Source of the DNA: an uncultured Clostridium sp.
GTDB lineage: Bacteria > Bacillota > Clostridia > Lachnospirales > Lachnospiraceae
Assembly (NCBI GenBank): GCA_900544905.1
Contig: UQXF01000069.1
Location: 1-19,441 of the forward strand
Direction of reading: 5' to 3'
DNA length: 19,441 nucleotides
The translations under genes were made by a program, and so were the position numbers. Position 1 is the stretch's first letter. Each line of letters starts with the position of its first letter. The notes under the pieces were generated by a model. The model did no database searches, was not told the DNA's origin, and was given only the letters and a program-made list of their open reading frames with translations. Below, piece by piece: positions 6,479-13,874 of the stretch.

Positions 6479-8497
6479 ATGAAAATAACTGATAAAATTG
6501 TGAGCTTCAAGGGAATCGGTCCAAAGACAGCGGCGCTGTTTGAGAAGCTTAAGGTCTATACGATTGAGGATTTAATAAAATTATATCCGAGGAATTATCT
6601 TAGCTATGCCATGCCTGTGGATATCCGCGAGGCAGAGATTGGGGGACGCGTGACGATAAAGGCTTCTGTACAGTCGTACGTGGACATAAAAAAGGTGAGA
6701 AGCCTTACTTTGGTGACCTGTACGGTAAAGGACGGTACGGGAACCGTTAAGCTTACCTGGTACAATTCTCCGTTTTTAAAGCAGGTGTTTCATATCGGGC
6801 AGACCTTTATTTTTGTGGGTACCTTAATGGTGCGCAACCACCAGCTTACGATGGAGCATCCGGAATACTATACCCAGGCGCAGTATGACAAGCTGGTGTC
6901 CTCCCTGCAGCCGGTTTATCCGCTGACAGAGGGGCTCAGCAATAAAGTGGTCACAAAGGCTGTTGCCGGTGCGCTGGCTTATCTGGACGAGATTACAGAT
7001 AAGGTGCCGGAGGCGGTGCGTGAAAGATATTCCCTGATGCCCCTTAATAAGGCAATACAGGGAACGCATTTTCCGGATAATATGGACGCTCTGATGGAAT
7101 GCAGAAACCGTCTGGTTTTTGACGAATTTTTCTGGTTTTTGCTGCATATGCGGCTTATGCGGGAAAACACGGTGAAGGCAGAAAATCATTTTGTCATGAA
7201 AGACTATAGTGCAGTGGATGCGTTTATCCGGAAACTGCCCTTTTCCCTGACAAAGGGACAGGCAGAGGCAATCCGGGAAATCGAAGAAGATATGTCGGGG
7301 GACACGGTCATGAACCGGTTAATCCAGGGAGATGTGGGCTCCGGTAAGACGGCAGTGGCAGAGATGGCATTATTAGCTGCGGGTAAAAATGGATACCAGG
7401 CTGCTTTTATGGTGCCCACCGAGGTGCTTGCCATGCAGCATTTTGAAAGCATATCCAGGGATTTGGAGGCTTTTGGCGTAAGAGTGGAACTGCTGTGCGG
7501 CTCCACGAAGCTTTCAGAAAAGCGTAGAATATATGAGGCATTGGCAGCTGGGGACATTGATATTTTAATTGGCACCCATGCACTGATACAGGATAAGGTA
7601 ATATATCAAAAGCTTGCCCTTGTCATTACGGACGAGCAGCACCGGTTCGGGGTGCGGCAGCGTGCAAAGTTTTCGGAAAAGGGAAATGAGCCCCATGTGC
7701 TTGTTATGAGTGCCACCCCGATTCCAAGGACGCTGGCGATAATCATGTACGGAGATTTGGATATTTCTGTCATGAAGGACATGCCGGCATCCAGAAAACC
7801 GATTAAGAATTGCGTGGTAGGTCCTAAGTACCGTCCAACGGCATATAAATTTATGTTAGAGCAGATTCATGAGGGACATCAGATTTATATTATCTGTCCC
7901 ATGGTGGAAGCCAGTGAAAATGTGGAAGCGGAAAATGTAATAGAATACCGGGAAAGCCTTATGGAAATTTTTCCAAAGGAGGTTCACATTTCTTATCTTC
8001 ACGGCAAAATGCCGCCGGAGGAAAAAAATATAATTATGCGGGATTTTGCGGAAGGCAAAACCGATATCCTTGTGTCTACCACGGTAATCGAGGTGGGCAT
8101 CAATAATCCGAATGCAACCGTTATGATGATTGAAAATGCGGAAAAGTTTGGTCTTGCCCAGCTTCACCAGCTTCGCGGACGGGTGGGAAGAGGAGATGCC
8201 CAGTCCTATTGTATTATGCTTTGCAGCACCGAGAGGAAAGAAGCTATGGAGCGTCTGAATATTCTGAATGAGTCCAACGATGGCTTTTATATCGCAAGTG
8301 AGGACTTAAAGCTTCGTGGGCCCGGGGATTTTTTTGGTGTCAGACAAAGCGGCGATTTGCTGTTCCAGCTGGGGGATATTTACAACAATGCCGATATGTT
8401 AAAGCAGGCAAATGATGCCCTTGCTTATCTGGAAAAAGAAAAATATCCTCTGGAAGAATTGGCAGATGATTGTGATTATGCCAGCATTCAGCTGTAA
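6479..8497 (+). CDS. recG: ATP-dependent DNA helicase RecG
   Basis: A 672-residue RecG, the branch-migration helicase that remodels stalled forks and Holliday junctions. The N-terminal wedge/OB part (about 1-230) begins with a helix-hairpin-like FKGIGPKTAALFEKL. The helicase core shows GDVGSGKT (284-291), the DEQH box (385-388), SATPIPRT (411-418) and RGRVGRGD (566-573), followed by the TRG-type C-terminal region (LRGPGDFFG). Length is normal (about 670-690). It lies 17 bases after fakA on the same strand. The upstream ribosome site is poor (GGGAAG, 16 bases away), so translation may depend on coupling. Bacillus has the sdaAB/sdaAA genes between yloV and recG; they are absent here. Confidence 0.97.
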   Translation: MKITDKIVSFKGIGPKTAALFEKLKVYTIEDLIKLYPRNYLSYAMPVDIREAEIGGRVTIKASVQSYVDIKKVRSLTLVTCTVKDGTGTVKLTWYNSPFLKQVFHIGQTFIFVGTLMVRNHQLTMEHPEYYTQAQYDKLVSSLQPVYPLTEGLSNKVVTKAVAGALAYLDEITDKVPEAVRERYSLMPLNKAIQGTHFPDNMDALMECRNRLVFDEFFWFLLHMRLMRENTVKAENHFVMKDYSAVDAFIRKLPFSLTKGQAEAIREIEEDMSGDTVMNRLIQGDVGSGKTAVAEMALLAAGKNGYQAAFMVPTEVLAMQHFESISRDLEAFGVRVELLCGSTKLSEKRRIYEALAAGDIDILIGTHALIQDKVIYQKLALVITDEQHRFGVRQRAKFSEKGNEPHVLVMSATPIPRTLAIIMYGDLDISVMKDMPASRKPIKNCVVGPKYRPTAYKFMLEQIHEGHQIYIICPMVEASENVEAENVIEYRESLMEIFPKEVHISYLHGKMPPEEKNIIMRDFAEGKTDILVSTTVIEVGINNPNATVMMIENAEKFGLAQLHQLRGRVGRGDAQSYCIMLCSTERKEAMERLNILNESNDGFYIASEDLKLRGPGDFFGVRQSGDLLFQLGDIYNNADMLKQANDALAYLEKEKYPLEELADDCDYASIQL

Positions 8498-8506
8498 TAT
8501 AATATG

Positions 8507-8542
8507 AAAAAGCCTGTCATTGGAAACAGTGGCAGGCTTTTT
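8507..8542. terminator. Bidirectional terminator between recG and the SASP gene
   Basis: The 13-bp stem AAAAAGCCTGTCA / TGGCAGGCTTTTT contains one G-T wobble and has a 10-base loop. It has T tracts in both directions. It ends recG on the plus strand and the converging SASP gene on the minus strand. Confidence 0.9.
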
Positions 8543-8571
8543 CACACCCTTTGGCGTATTTCAGGAAAGAA

Positions 8572-8763
8572 TTATTTTCCGCTCATTTCGCGTTCCTGGG
8601 CTTCAATCATTTTCTTGACCATATAGCCGCCCACTGAACCGTTCTGATAAGAGGTAAGGTCACCGTTGTATCCGTTTTTCAAAGGAACACCGATTTCGTT
8701 TGCCACCTCATATTTGAACCTGTCCAAAGCACCCTGTGCTTCCTTTTTTGTTCTGCTACTCAT
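8572..8763 (-). CDS. Alpha/beta-type small acid-soluble spore protein
   Basis: A 63-residue SASP, which coats and protects DNA in the dormant spore and is degraded by the GPR protease at germination. The conserved pieces are clear: KYEVANEIGVPL (17-28), with the GPR cut expected after E23, and NGSVGGYMVKKMIEAQE (41-57). Length is typical (60-70). GGAGG lies 9 bases before the ATG. I looked for a sigma-G promoter upstream and found no convincing match. It is convergent with recG and shares its terminator, and is divergent from the endoglucanase gene. Several SASP paralogues usually exist per genome, so I give no gene letter. Confidence 0.95.
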   Translation of the reverse strand: MSSRTKKEAQGALDRFKYEVANEIGVPLKNGYNGDLTSYQNGSVGGYMVKKMIEAQEREMSGK

Positions 8764-8800
8764 GATAATGCGCCTCCTTTTTCCTGATGTGTCTATATGA

Positions 8801-8818
8801 ACAACAATTTAATGTTGT
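8801..8818. repeat. Short inverted repeat upstream of the SASP gene
   Basis: ACAACA and TGTTGT form perfect 6-bp arms around ATTTAA, 38 bases before the SASP start and 77 bases before the endoglucanase promoter -10. It could be an operator for either gene, or chance in AT-rich DNA. Confidence 0.3.
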
Positions 8819-8871
8819 AAGAATATTATCTGGATTTTAGAAAAAAATAAACTAGAAAGTCTTTTCAAGAA

Positions 8872-8900
8872 TTGAAAAAAATAGAAAATTTATGTATACT
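8872..8900 (+). promoter_or_regulatory. Sigma-A promoter of the endoglucanase gene
   Basis: TTGAAA (8872-8877), a 17-base spacer and TATACT (8895-8900) form a near-consensus promoter. The predicted start near 8907 gives a leader of about 58 bases before the GTG at 8965. No riboswitch-like fold is evident in that leader. The gene therefore has its own transcription unit, separate from recG by a terminator. Confidence 0.75.
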
Positions 8901-8964
8901 TATTGGATAAACAAAAAACGGAGTACCAAAACAGCTTTTTCAAAGGATTAAGGGGGATTACAGG

Positions 8965-10470
8965 GTGAAAGGCAATACGAAAAGAATATTTATTTCGGTT
9001 TTGACAGCGGTTTTTTTAACAGGACTGGCAGGCTGTGGGGATAAGGAGGCAGCCGTCACCACAAGGAGCACAGTCACTGAGACCGAGGCGGCCGTGGAGC
9101 AGGCTGCAACAGAGGCTGTGCCGGACAGTTCCCAGGCGTTTGAGCTTACTGTGACCGGCACCAACAGCTGGGAAAGCGGCGGTATGGTCTGTGCCCAGTT
9201 TGACGGAGTGATTAAAAATAAGTCTGGTGGGTCAGCTGCAAACTGGAAGGTATCGATTCCGGTTCCGGAAGGGTCAAAGCTGGAGAACGGATGGAATGGT
9301 ACATATACATTAGAAGAGACAACCCTGGAGATTACTCCGGCAGAATACAATACAGAGATTACTGCAGACGGTGAGGTTACATTCGGTTTTATACTGGATA
9401 CAAAGGAAGCCTTTACGCCGTCAGAGGGAACACTGTCCATTGACGGCGTGGATTATGCCATGGGAGCTTCTGAAACTTCACCGTCCGGCAGTACGGAAGC
9501 TTCGGAGGAACAGACGGAGGCAGCAGCAGAGAGTAAAGAAGTGGCAAAGAAGGATATCTCAGGTACGCCGGTGGAAAACCATGGAGCTCTTTCCGTAGAG
9601 GGAACCGATATCGTGGATAAGGATGGTAACATCTTCCAGTTAAAGGGAGTTTCCACCCATGGAATTAACTGGTTCCCGGAATATGTGAATAAAGAGGCCT
9701 TTTCTTCCCTTGCCGGATATGGAGTGAATGCCATCCGTCTTGCCATGTATACGGCAGATTATAACGGGTATTGCAGCGGAGGCAGCCAGAAGGAGCTGGA
9801 AGACCTGGTGGATAAGGGTGTAGAGGCATGTAATGCGCTTGGATTATATGTAATCATTGACTGGCACATTTTAAATGACAATAATCCAAACCAGAATAAG
9901 GACTCCGCTAAGAGCTTTTTTGAAACCATGTCAAAGAAATATGCCGGCTATGACAATGTCATTTACGAAATCTGCAATGAGCCAAATGGCGGAACAACCT
10001 GGGATGACATAAAATCTTATGCAGAGGAAATAATCCCTGTTATCCGGAAAAATGATAAGAATGCACTCATAATTGTAGGGACTCCAAACTGGTCACAGGA
10101 TGTGGACACCGCCTCACAAAATAAAATAGAGGGTCAGCAAAACCTTGTGTATGCGGTACATTTTTATGCATCGACCCATAAGGAGGAGATTCGCAGCAAG
10201 GTGGAGACGGCGAGACAGAACGGGCTTCCGGTAATCGTCAGTGAGTGCAGCATCTGCGAGGCTTCGGGAAATGGCTCCATCAATTATGATGAAGCGGAAA
10301 AATGGATGGAAATGATTAATGAGTATCATTTAAGCTATTTTGCATGGAACCTGAGCAATAAGGAGGAACAGTCATCTTTATTAAAATCTTCAGTGACAAA
10401 AACCGGGAATTTTGAGACATCGGATTTTTCTGAGACGGGTTCATGGTTTATAGAAAAATTTTGTAAATAG
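8965..10470 (+). CDS. Lipoprotein endoglucanase: CBM2-like module plus GH5 cellulase
   Basis: A 501-residue surface cellulase. An N-terminal lipoprotein signal ends in the lipobox LAGC (C24), followed by a Thr/Glu/Ala linker. Residues about 58-166 resemble a family 2 carbohydrate-binding module (GWNGTY, YNTEITADGEVTFGF). A Ser/Glu/Ala linker (about 167-210) leads to a glycoside hydrolase family 5 catalytic domain (about 214-500). Expected active-site residues are visible: R258, D299-W300-H301, acid/base E339 in CNEPNG, H399 and Y401 in VHFYASTH, nucleophile E427 in VSECS, and W461. It likely cleaves beta-1,4-glucan at the cell surface; subfamily GH5_2 is my best guess. The start is GTG 8965 with AAGGGGG about 9 bases upstream. 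It sits among housekeeping genes with its own promoter, suggesting an accessory insertion. Mannanase or xyloglucanase activity is possible. Confidence 0.92.
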   Translation: MKGNTKRIFISVLTAVFLTGLAGCGDKEAAVTTRSTVTETEAAVEQAATEAVPDSSQAFELTVTGTNSWESGGMVCAQFDGVIKNKSGGSAANWKVSIPVPEGSKLENGWNGTYTLEETTLEITPAEYNTEITADGEVTFGFILDTKEAFTPSEGTLSIDGVDYAMGASETSPSGSTEASEEQTEAAAESKEVAKKDISGTPVENHGALSVEGTDIVDKDGNIFQLKGVSTHGINWFPEYVNKEAFSSLAGYGVNAIRLAMYTADYNGYCSGGSQKELEDLVDKGVEACNALGLYVIIDWHILNDNNPNQNKDSAKSFFETMSKKYAGYDNVIYEICNEPNGGTTWDDIKSYAEEIIPVIRKNDKNALIIVGTPNWSQDVDTASQNKIEGQQNLVYAVHFYASTHKEEIRSKVETARQNGLPVIVSECSICEASGNGSINYDEAEKWMEMINEYHLSYFAWNLSNKEEQSSLLKSSVTKTGNFETSDFSETGSWFIEKFCK

Positions 10471-10491
10471 TGTGACATTTACCTGAAACTA

Positions 10492-10519
10492 TTGACAAAT
10501 CTAGGTTTTTTAATAAAAT
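10492..10519 (+). promoter_or_regulatory. Possible promoter of rsmD-coaD
   Basis: A perfect TTGACA (10492-10497), a 16-base spacer and TAAAAT (10514-10519) lie between the endoglucanase stop and rsmD. The predicted start near 10526 falls at the edge of the AGGAG ribosome site (10525-10529), leaving a very short leader, so the exact start is uncertain. No terminator hairpin separates the endoglucanase gene from rsmD, so some read-through is likely. Confidence 0.5.
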
Positions 10520-10536
10520 AGAGTAGGAGTACTAAC

Positions 10537-11091
10537 ATGAGAGTCATTGCAGGAAAAGCCAGGAGGCTGCAGCTTAAGGCACCGAAGGGAGCCAACACCA
10601 GACCAACAACAGACCGTATCAAAGAAACACTGTTTAACATGATTCAGGATGAGCTGTATGAGGTTCATTTTCTGGATTTGTTCAGTGGAAGCGGAGCCAT
10701 TGGGATTGAGGCGTTAAGCCGTGGGGCAGTAAAGGCCTGTTTTGTGGAACAAAACAAAGAGGCGGCAGGCATTATAAGGGAGAACCTGCAGTTTACCCAT
10801 CTGGCTTTACAGGCAGAGGTGATGAACTGTACTGCAATTTCCGCAATTTCCATGCTTCAGGGGAAGGAGCGGTTTCATGTCGTGTTTATGGACCCGCCCT
10901 ATGGCAAGGGACTGGAGAAGGAGGTCTTACGTTTTCCGGCCTTTTATGACATATTGGAAGAGAAAGCATTAATTATAGTAGAGGCAGATTTGGATACCCA
11001 TTTATCCGGGCAGGATATACAGGGCTTCAGAGTGCTGAAGGAGAAAGTGTACAAGACAAATAAGCACATTTTTCTGGAAAAAACGGAATGA
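10537..11091 (+). CDS. rsmD: 16S rRNA (guanine(966)-N(2))-methyltransferase RsmD
   Basis: A 184-residue Rossmann-fold methyltransferase that uses S-adenosylmethionine to methylate G966 of 16S rRNA in the small subunit. It starts MRVIAGKARR with TRPTTDRIKETLFN, the usual family opening. The SAM-binding motif DLFSGSGAIGIEAL starts at D47 and the catalytic DPPY is at 119-122. Length is normal. It is the counterpart of Bacillus ylbH and is followed after 15 bases by coaD (ylbI), the conserved pair. AGGAG lies 7 bases before ATG 10537. Confidence 0.96.
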   Translation: MRVIAGKARRLQLKAPKGANTRPTTDRIKETLFNMIQDELYEVHFLDLFSGSGAIGIEALSRGAVKACFVEQNKEAAGIIRENLQFTHLALQAEVMNCTAISAISMLQGKERFHVVFMDPPYGKGLEKEVLRFPAFYDILEEKALIIVEADLDTHLSGQDIQGFRVLKEKVYKTNKHIFLEKTE

Positions 11092-11106
11092 AATGAGGAA
11101 AAAAGA

Positions 11107-11586
11107 GTGAGTAAGGCAATTTATCCGGGAAGCTTTGACCCGGTAACATATGGCCATTTAGATATTATCAGGCGTTCAGCGGAAATGTTTGATGAAGTAG
11201 TTGTGGGAGTACTGAATAACAGTGCCAAGAATCCATTGTTTTCAGTGGAAGAACGACAGTGGATGCTCAGTGAAGTCACAAAGAAGTTTAATAATGTGAC
11301 GGTTATCAGCTTTGAAGGTCTGCTGGTGGACTATATGGCGGAGAATGATATTTCCGTGATTATCAGGGGACTTCGCGCAATTACGGATTTTGATTACGAA
11401 TTGCAAATTGCACAGAGTAACCGCAAAGTCAGCAGGGATACTATTGATACAGTGTTTTTAGCTACCAGTGTGGAATACGCATATTTAAGTTCCAGTATTG
11501 TCAAGGAGTATGCCAGTTATGGAACCGATGTATCGGATTTTGTGCCACCATTTGTAGTGGAAAGACTGAAAGCACGTTTTTCATAA
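11107..11586 (+). CDS. coaD: Phosphopantetheine adenylyltransferase
   Basis: A 159-residue CoaD, which transfers AMP from ATP to 4'-phosphopantetheine to make dephospho-CoA, the penultimate step of coenzyme A synthesis. The nucleotidyltransferase signature is intact: AIYPGSFDPVTYGHLDII at the N terminus (the T/HxGH-type motif), RGLRAITDFDYE in the middle and YLSSSIVKEYA near the C terminus. Length is typical. The start is GTG 11107, with an imperfect GAGGAAA ribosome site upstream. It is co-directional with rsmD and with the coiled-coil gene 31 bases downstream. Confidence 0.97.
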   Translation: MSKAIYPGSFDPVTYGHLDIIRRSAEMFDEVVVGVLNNSAKNPLFSVEERQWMLSEVTKKFNNVTVISFEGLLVDYMAENDISVIIRGLRAITDFDYELQIAQSNRKVSRDTIDTVFLATSVEYAYLSSSIVKEYASYGTDVSDFVPPFVVERLKARFS

Positions 11587-11617
11587 AAGCGAATCAAAGG
11601 AAATGGAGGAAAAGAAA

Positions 11618-12943
11618 GTGGCAAGGAAAAGTATTGAAGATGTAATGAATGAAATCGAGGATTTTTTAAACAGCTGTAAGACAACGGCATTGTCCTCTAA
11701 TAAAGTTGTTGTACCAAGAGATGAATTTGATGAGCTTTTTGGGGATTTGAAGGTTAAAATTCCGGCGGAGATTGACCGCTGTAAGAAAATAATGCGAAAC
11801 AAGGAAGCAATACTGATGGATGCCAGAAAAACAGCCGATGGTATCATTGCAGATGCCACTGCGCAGGCAAACCAGATGGTGGCGGAGACAGAGATTATGG
11901 CACAGGCAAACCAGAAGGCATATGAGACGGTGGAAATGGCAAGAGTGCAGGCAAATGATTTGCTGGCACAGGCTGTTGCGGAGGCTAATGAAATACGTCT
12001 GGGCTCTATGCAGTATACCAATGATATTATGATGGGAATCCGCAATTATGTGGAGGCCACCATGGAGGCAGAACGCGCCAATTATGAGAATTTAGTTACG
12101 GCGCTTAATAATGATTATATGATTGCAAATGCAAATCTGGAAGAGATTCAGAATCAGATTGTGGAGTTTACCGGAGACCCGAACAGCGTGACAAAGGCAC
12201 CGCAGATGAAGACGGCTGTGTCTAAGAGAACAGAAGCAAAAGCAGAGCCTAAGGCAAAGACCAGTATGGCACAGAAGGTAAAACAGGCAGTGGGGATGAA
12301 AGAGGACAAGCCGGAGAAGAAAGAGGATACAAAACCGGCTGTGAACATTCCGGATTTTATTACCAGTGGAGAAAATGTTGTGCCAAACGAGACTCCGTTA
12401 GAGGCAGGTGCGCCTGTTAAGAAACAGGAGAGTAATCCGAATCCTGCTGTGGCAGTGCAAAATACAGCAGCTGCAACAAAGGTGTCTCCACAGCCGGCAG
12501 ATGGGAAGGCAGCTTCCGTACCGGCTATGACCACAGCGGAGAAAAATGCCACCGGAACGGAAAGCGCGGCAGCAACCGGCAAACCGCAGGCGGAGACTGG
12601 AACAGCCGCACCTAAGAAGGTTAAGAAAAAGATTGTAAAGAAGAGAAATCCGGTTCTGCATACACCTCAGACAGCACAGGAGACCGTTGCCAAGACATTA
12701 GAGGCAGCAGCGGCAGCGAAGGTGGACAAGACCGTATACAAGGCAAACGGAGAGCAGGCAAGAGAGGTTCCGCCTATGGAAGGCAGAGTGAAGAGAGGTC
12801 CGAGAATGGGCAGGGGAATGGTAGAAGGAGCACTGGGAACTGAGCAGACGGAAAATGCTGCAGAACAGACTGAGGATTCCGCATCGGGAGTTACCAGGTC
12901 AATGGGAGTAGTAGATGATTTCTCCATGGAGGAAAAGTTTTAA
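11618..12943 (+). CDS. Uncharacterised coiled-coil protein with Ala/Lys/Pro-rich tail
   Basis: A 441-residue protein starting VARKSIEDVMNEIEDFLNS. I chose GTG 11618 because GGAGG (11605-11609) lies 8 bases before it; the in-frame ATG at 11603 overlaps that ribosome site and would add five residues. After a short N-terminal domain (about 1-65) comes a long Ala/Glu/Gln coiled coil (about 68-175) with periodic ADA, ANQ and AEA units, reminiscent of DivIVA-like or ATP-synthase b/E-type stalks. The remainder is low-complexity, rich in Ala, Lys, Pro, Thr and Glu, with a basic patch KKVKKKIVKKR, and ends DDFSMEEKF. There is no signal peptide or membrane helix. In related genomes such genes next to coaD are, as I recall, labelled as V-type ATPase subunit H-like; I see no support for a real ATPase role. 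A cell-division or envelope scaffold is possible but unproven. Confidence 0.8.
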   Translation: MARKSIEDVMNEIEDFLNSCKTTALSSNKVVVPRDEFDELFGDLKVKIPAEIDRCKKIMRNKEAILMDARKTADGIIADATAQANQMVAETEIMAQANQKAYETVEMARVQANDLLAQAVAEANEIRLGSMQYTNDIMMGIRNYVEATMEAERANYENLVTALNNDYMIANANLEEIQNQIVEFTGDPNSVTKAPQMKTAVSKRTEAKAEPKAKTSMAQKVKQAVGMKEDKPEKKEDTKPAVNIPDFITSGENVVPNETPLEAGAPVKKQESNPNPAVAVQNTAAATKVSPQPADGKAASVPAMTTAEKNATGTESAAATGKPQAETGTAAPKKVKKKIVKKRNPVLHTPQTAQETVAKTLEAAAAAKVDKTVYKANGEQAREVPPMEGRVKRGPRMGRGMVEGALGTEQTENAAEQTEDSASGVTRSMGVVDDFSMEEKF

Positions 12944-12950
12944 GAATAAT

Positions 12951-13835
12951 TTAAGCGAGAAATTTCAGGTATACCCAGATTATGAAAAAAGTACCTGCGG
13001 ATAGAAATATTTTATCCAGCAGGTATTTTTTTATGCTTGCGGAAGGGTAATCCAGTACCCCCTTGATTTGAAAGGCGCTGCACAGTCCCCCAAAGGAAGA
13101 AAGGGCGCATAAAAAGGGCAGCTTGATTATTTCAGGAAGGGAGAGCGTATATAACAGCTTTAATCCCGTTGTGATTTCCAGAAAAGAGAGAAGCAGCTTT
13201 AAAACAGTGTGCTGGCAGACCGGCAGAAGAATACACAGGATTATGGAGAAAATAATCACATATATGCCAATGGTGACCATTATCTGGACTGCATGTAAAA
13301 AGGTATCGCTTATACAAAAGTTTTTTTTCGGGAAACTGCCGGAGCGTTCTGCCTTGTCATGGTTAAATCCGGTAAAAAATGGATAACACAGGATGACTGG
13401 CAGATAGATGGCAACCAGAAACACAGGAAGCGGAATGGCGTCTTTAATAATGTGCATATGGACATAGCCGATTAGAAACATCGGGCTTGCCTGGCTGGAC
13501 AGGGAAAGTATGCGGTTTGCTGTCTGCGGCAGGATATACCGGTTTTTCACAAAATCGCTGATGATTTTTCCCCCAATGGGATAGCCGCAGAGATTGCCTA
13601 ACAAGATAGCCATGATTTCATAAATCCGGTTTGGAAAGAATTTTTTCAGGTGAGCTGCGGCAGCCTGATAGGCATTTGTTTCGGAAAGGGCGTTTGTCAC
13701 CAGAATAAAGGGAAGCAGAGAGGGTATAAGGGTCTGATACCATAAAAGAAGACCATTCTGGGTACCTGCAATGGTTTCGTTGTGGAAAACCAGCAATATA
13801 AAAAGAAGAACAATCATAAAGAGAAACTGTTTCAT
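12951..13835 (-). CDS. ylbJ: Sporulation integral membrane protein YlbJ
   Basis: A 294-residue polytopic membrane protein with about 7-8 hydrophobic segments. It carries the YlbJ signatures LLWYQTLIPSLLPFIL near the N terminus, LLGNLCGYPIGGKIISDF and LSLSSQASPMFLIGYV, which belong to the nucleoside-recognition/Gate fold. In Bacillus it is made in the mother cell and is needed for proper spore cortex formation; the transported molecule is not established. It is shorter than Bacillus YlbJ (about 400), which I believe is usual in this group. AAGGGAT precedes the ATG and the gene lies 39 bases downstream of tmcAL, so the two are probably one minus-strand operon. It converges with the coiled-coil gene, leaving only 7 bases between the stops and no visible terminator. 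Confidence 0.9.
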   Translation of the reverse strand: MKQFLFMIVLLFILLVFHNETIAGTQNGLLLWYQTLIPSLLPFILVTNALSETNAYQAAAAHLKKFFPNRIYEIMAILLGNLCGYPIGGKIISDFVKNRYILPQTANRILSLSSQASPMFLIGYVHMHIIKDAIPLPVFLVAIYLPVILCYPFFTGFNHDKAERSGSFPKKNFCISDTFLHAVQIMVTIGIYVIIFSIILCILLPVCQHTVLKLLLSFLEITTGLKLLYTLSLPEIIKLPFLCALSSFGGLCSAFQIKGVLDYPSASIKKYLLDKIFLSAGTFFIIWVYLKFLA

Positions 13836-13874
13836 GAATATCCCTTAAAAATGGTCTTGTTTTATTGTATGGTT

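Noticed and set aside
8764..8870. A sigma-G promoter for the SASP gene
   Set aside because: CATATA on the minus strand is near the right place, but neither it nor the upstream region matches the sigma-G consensus well enough.
8901..8964. A riboswitch in the endoglucanase leader
   Set aside because: No recognisable aptamer core (for example of cyclic-di-GMP type) or terminator/antiterminator pair is visible.
11603..11617. ATG 11603 as the start of the coiled-coil protein
   Set aside because: It overlaps the GGAGG that serves GTG 11618, and its own upstream ribosome site is weak.
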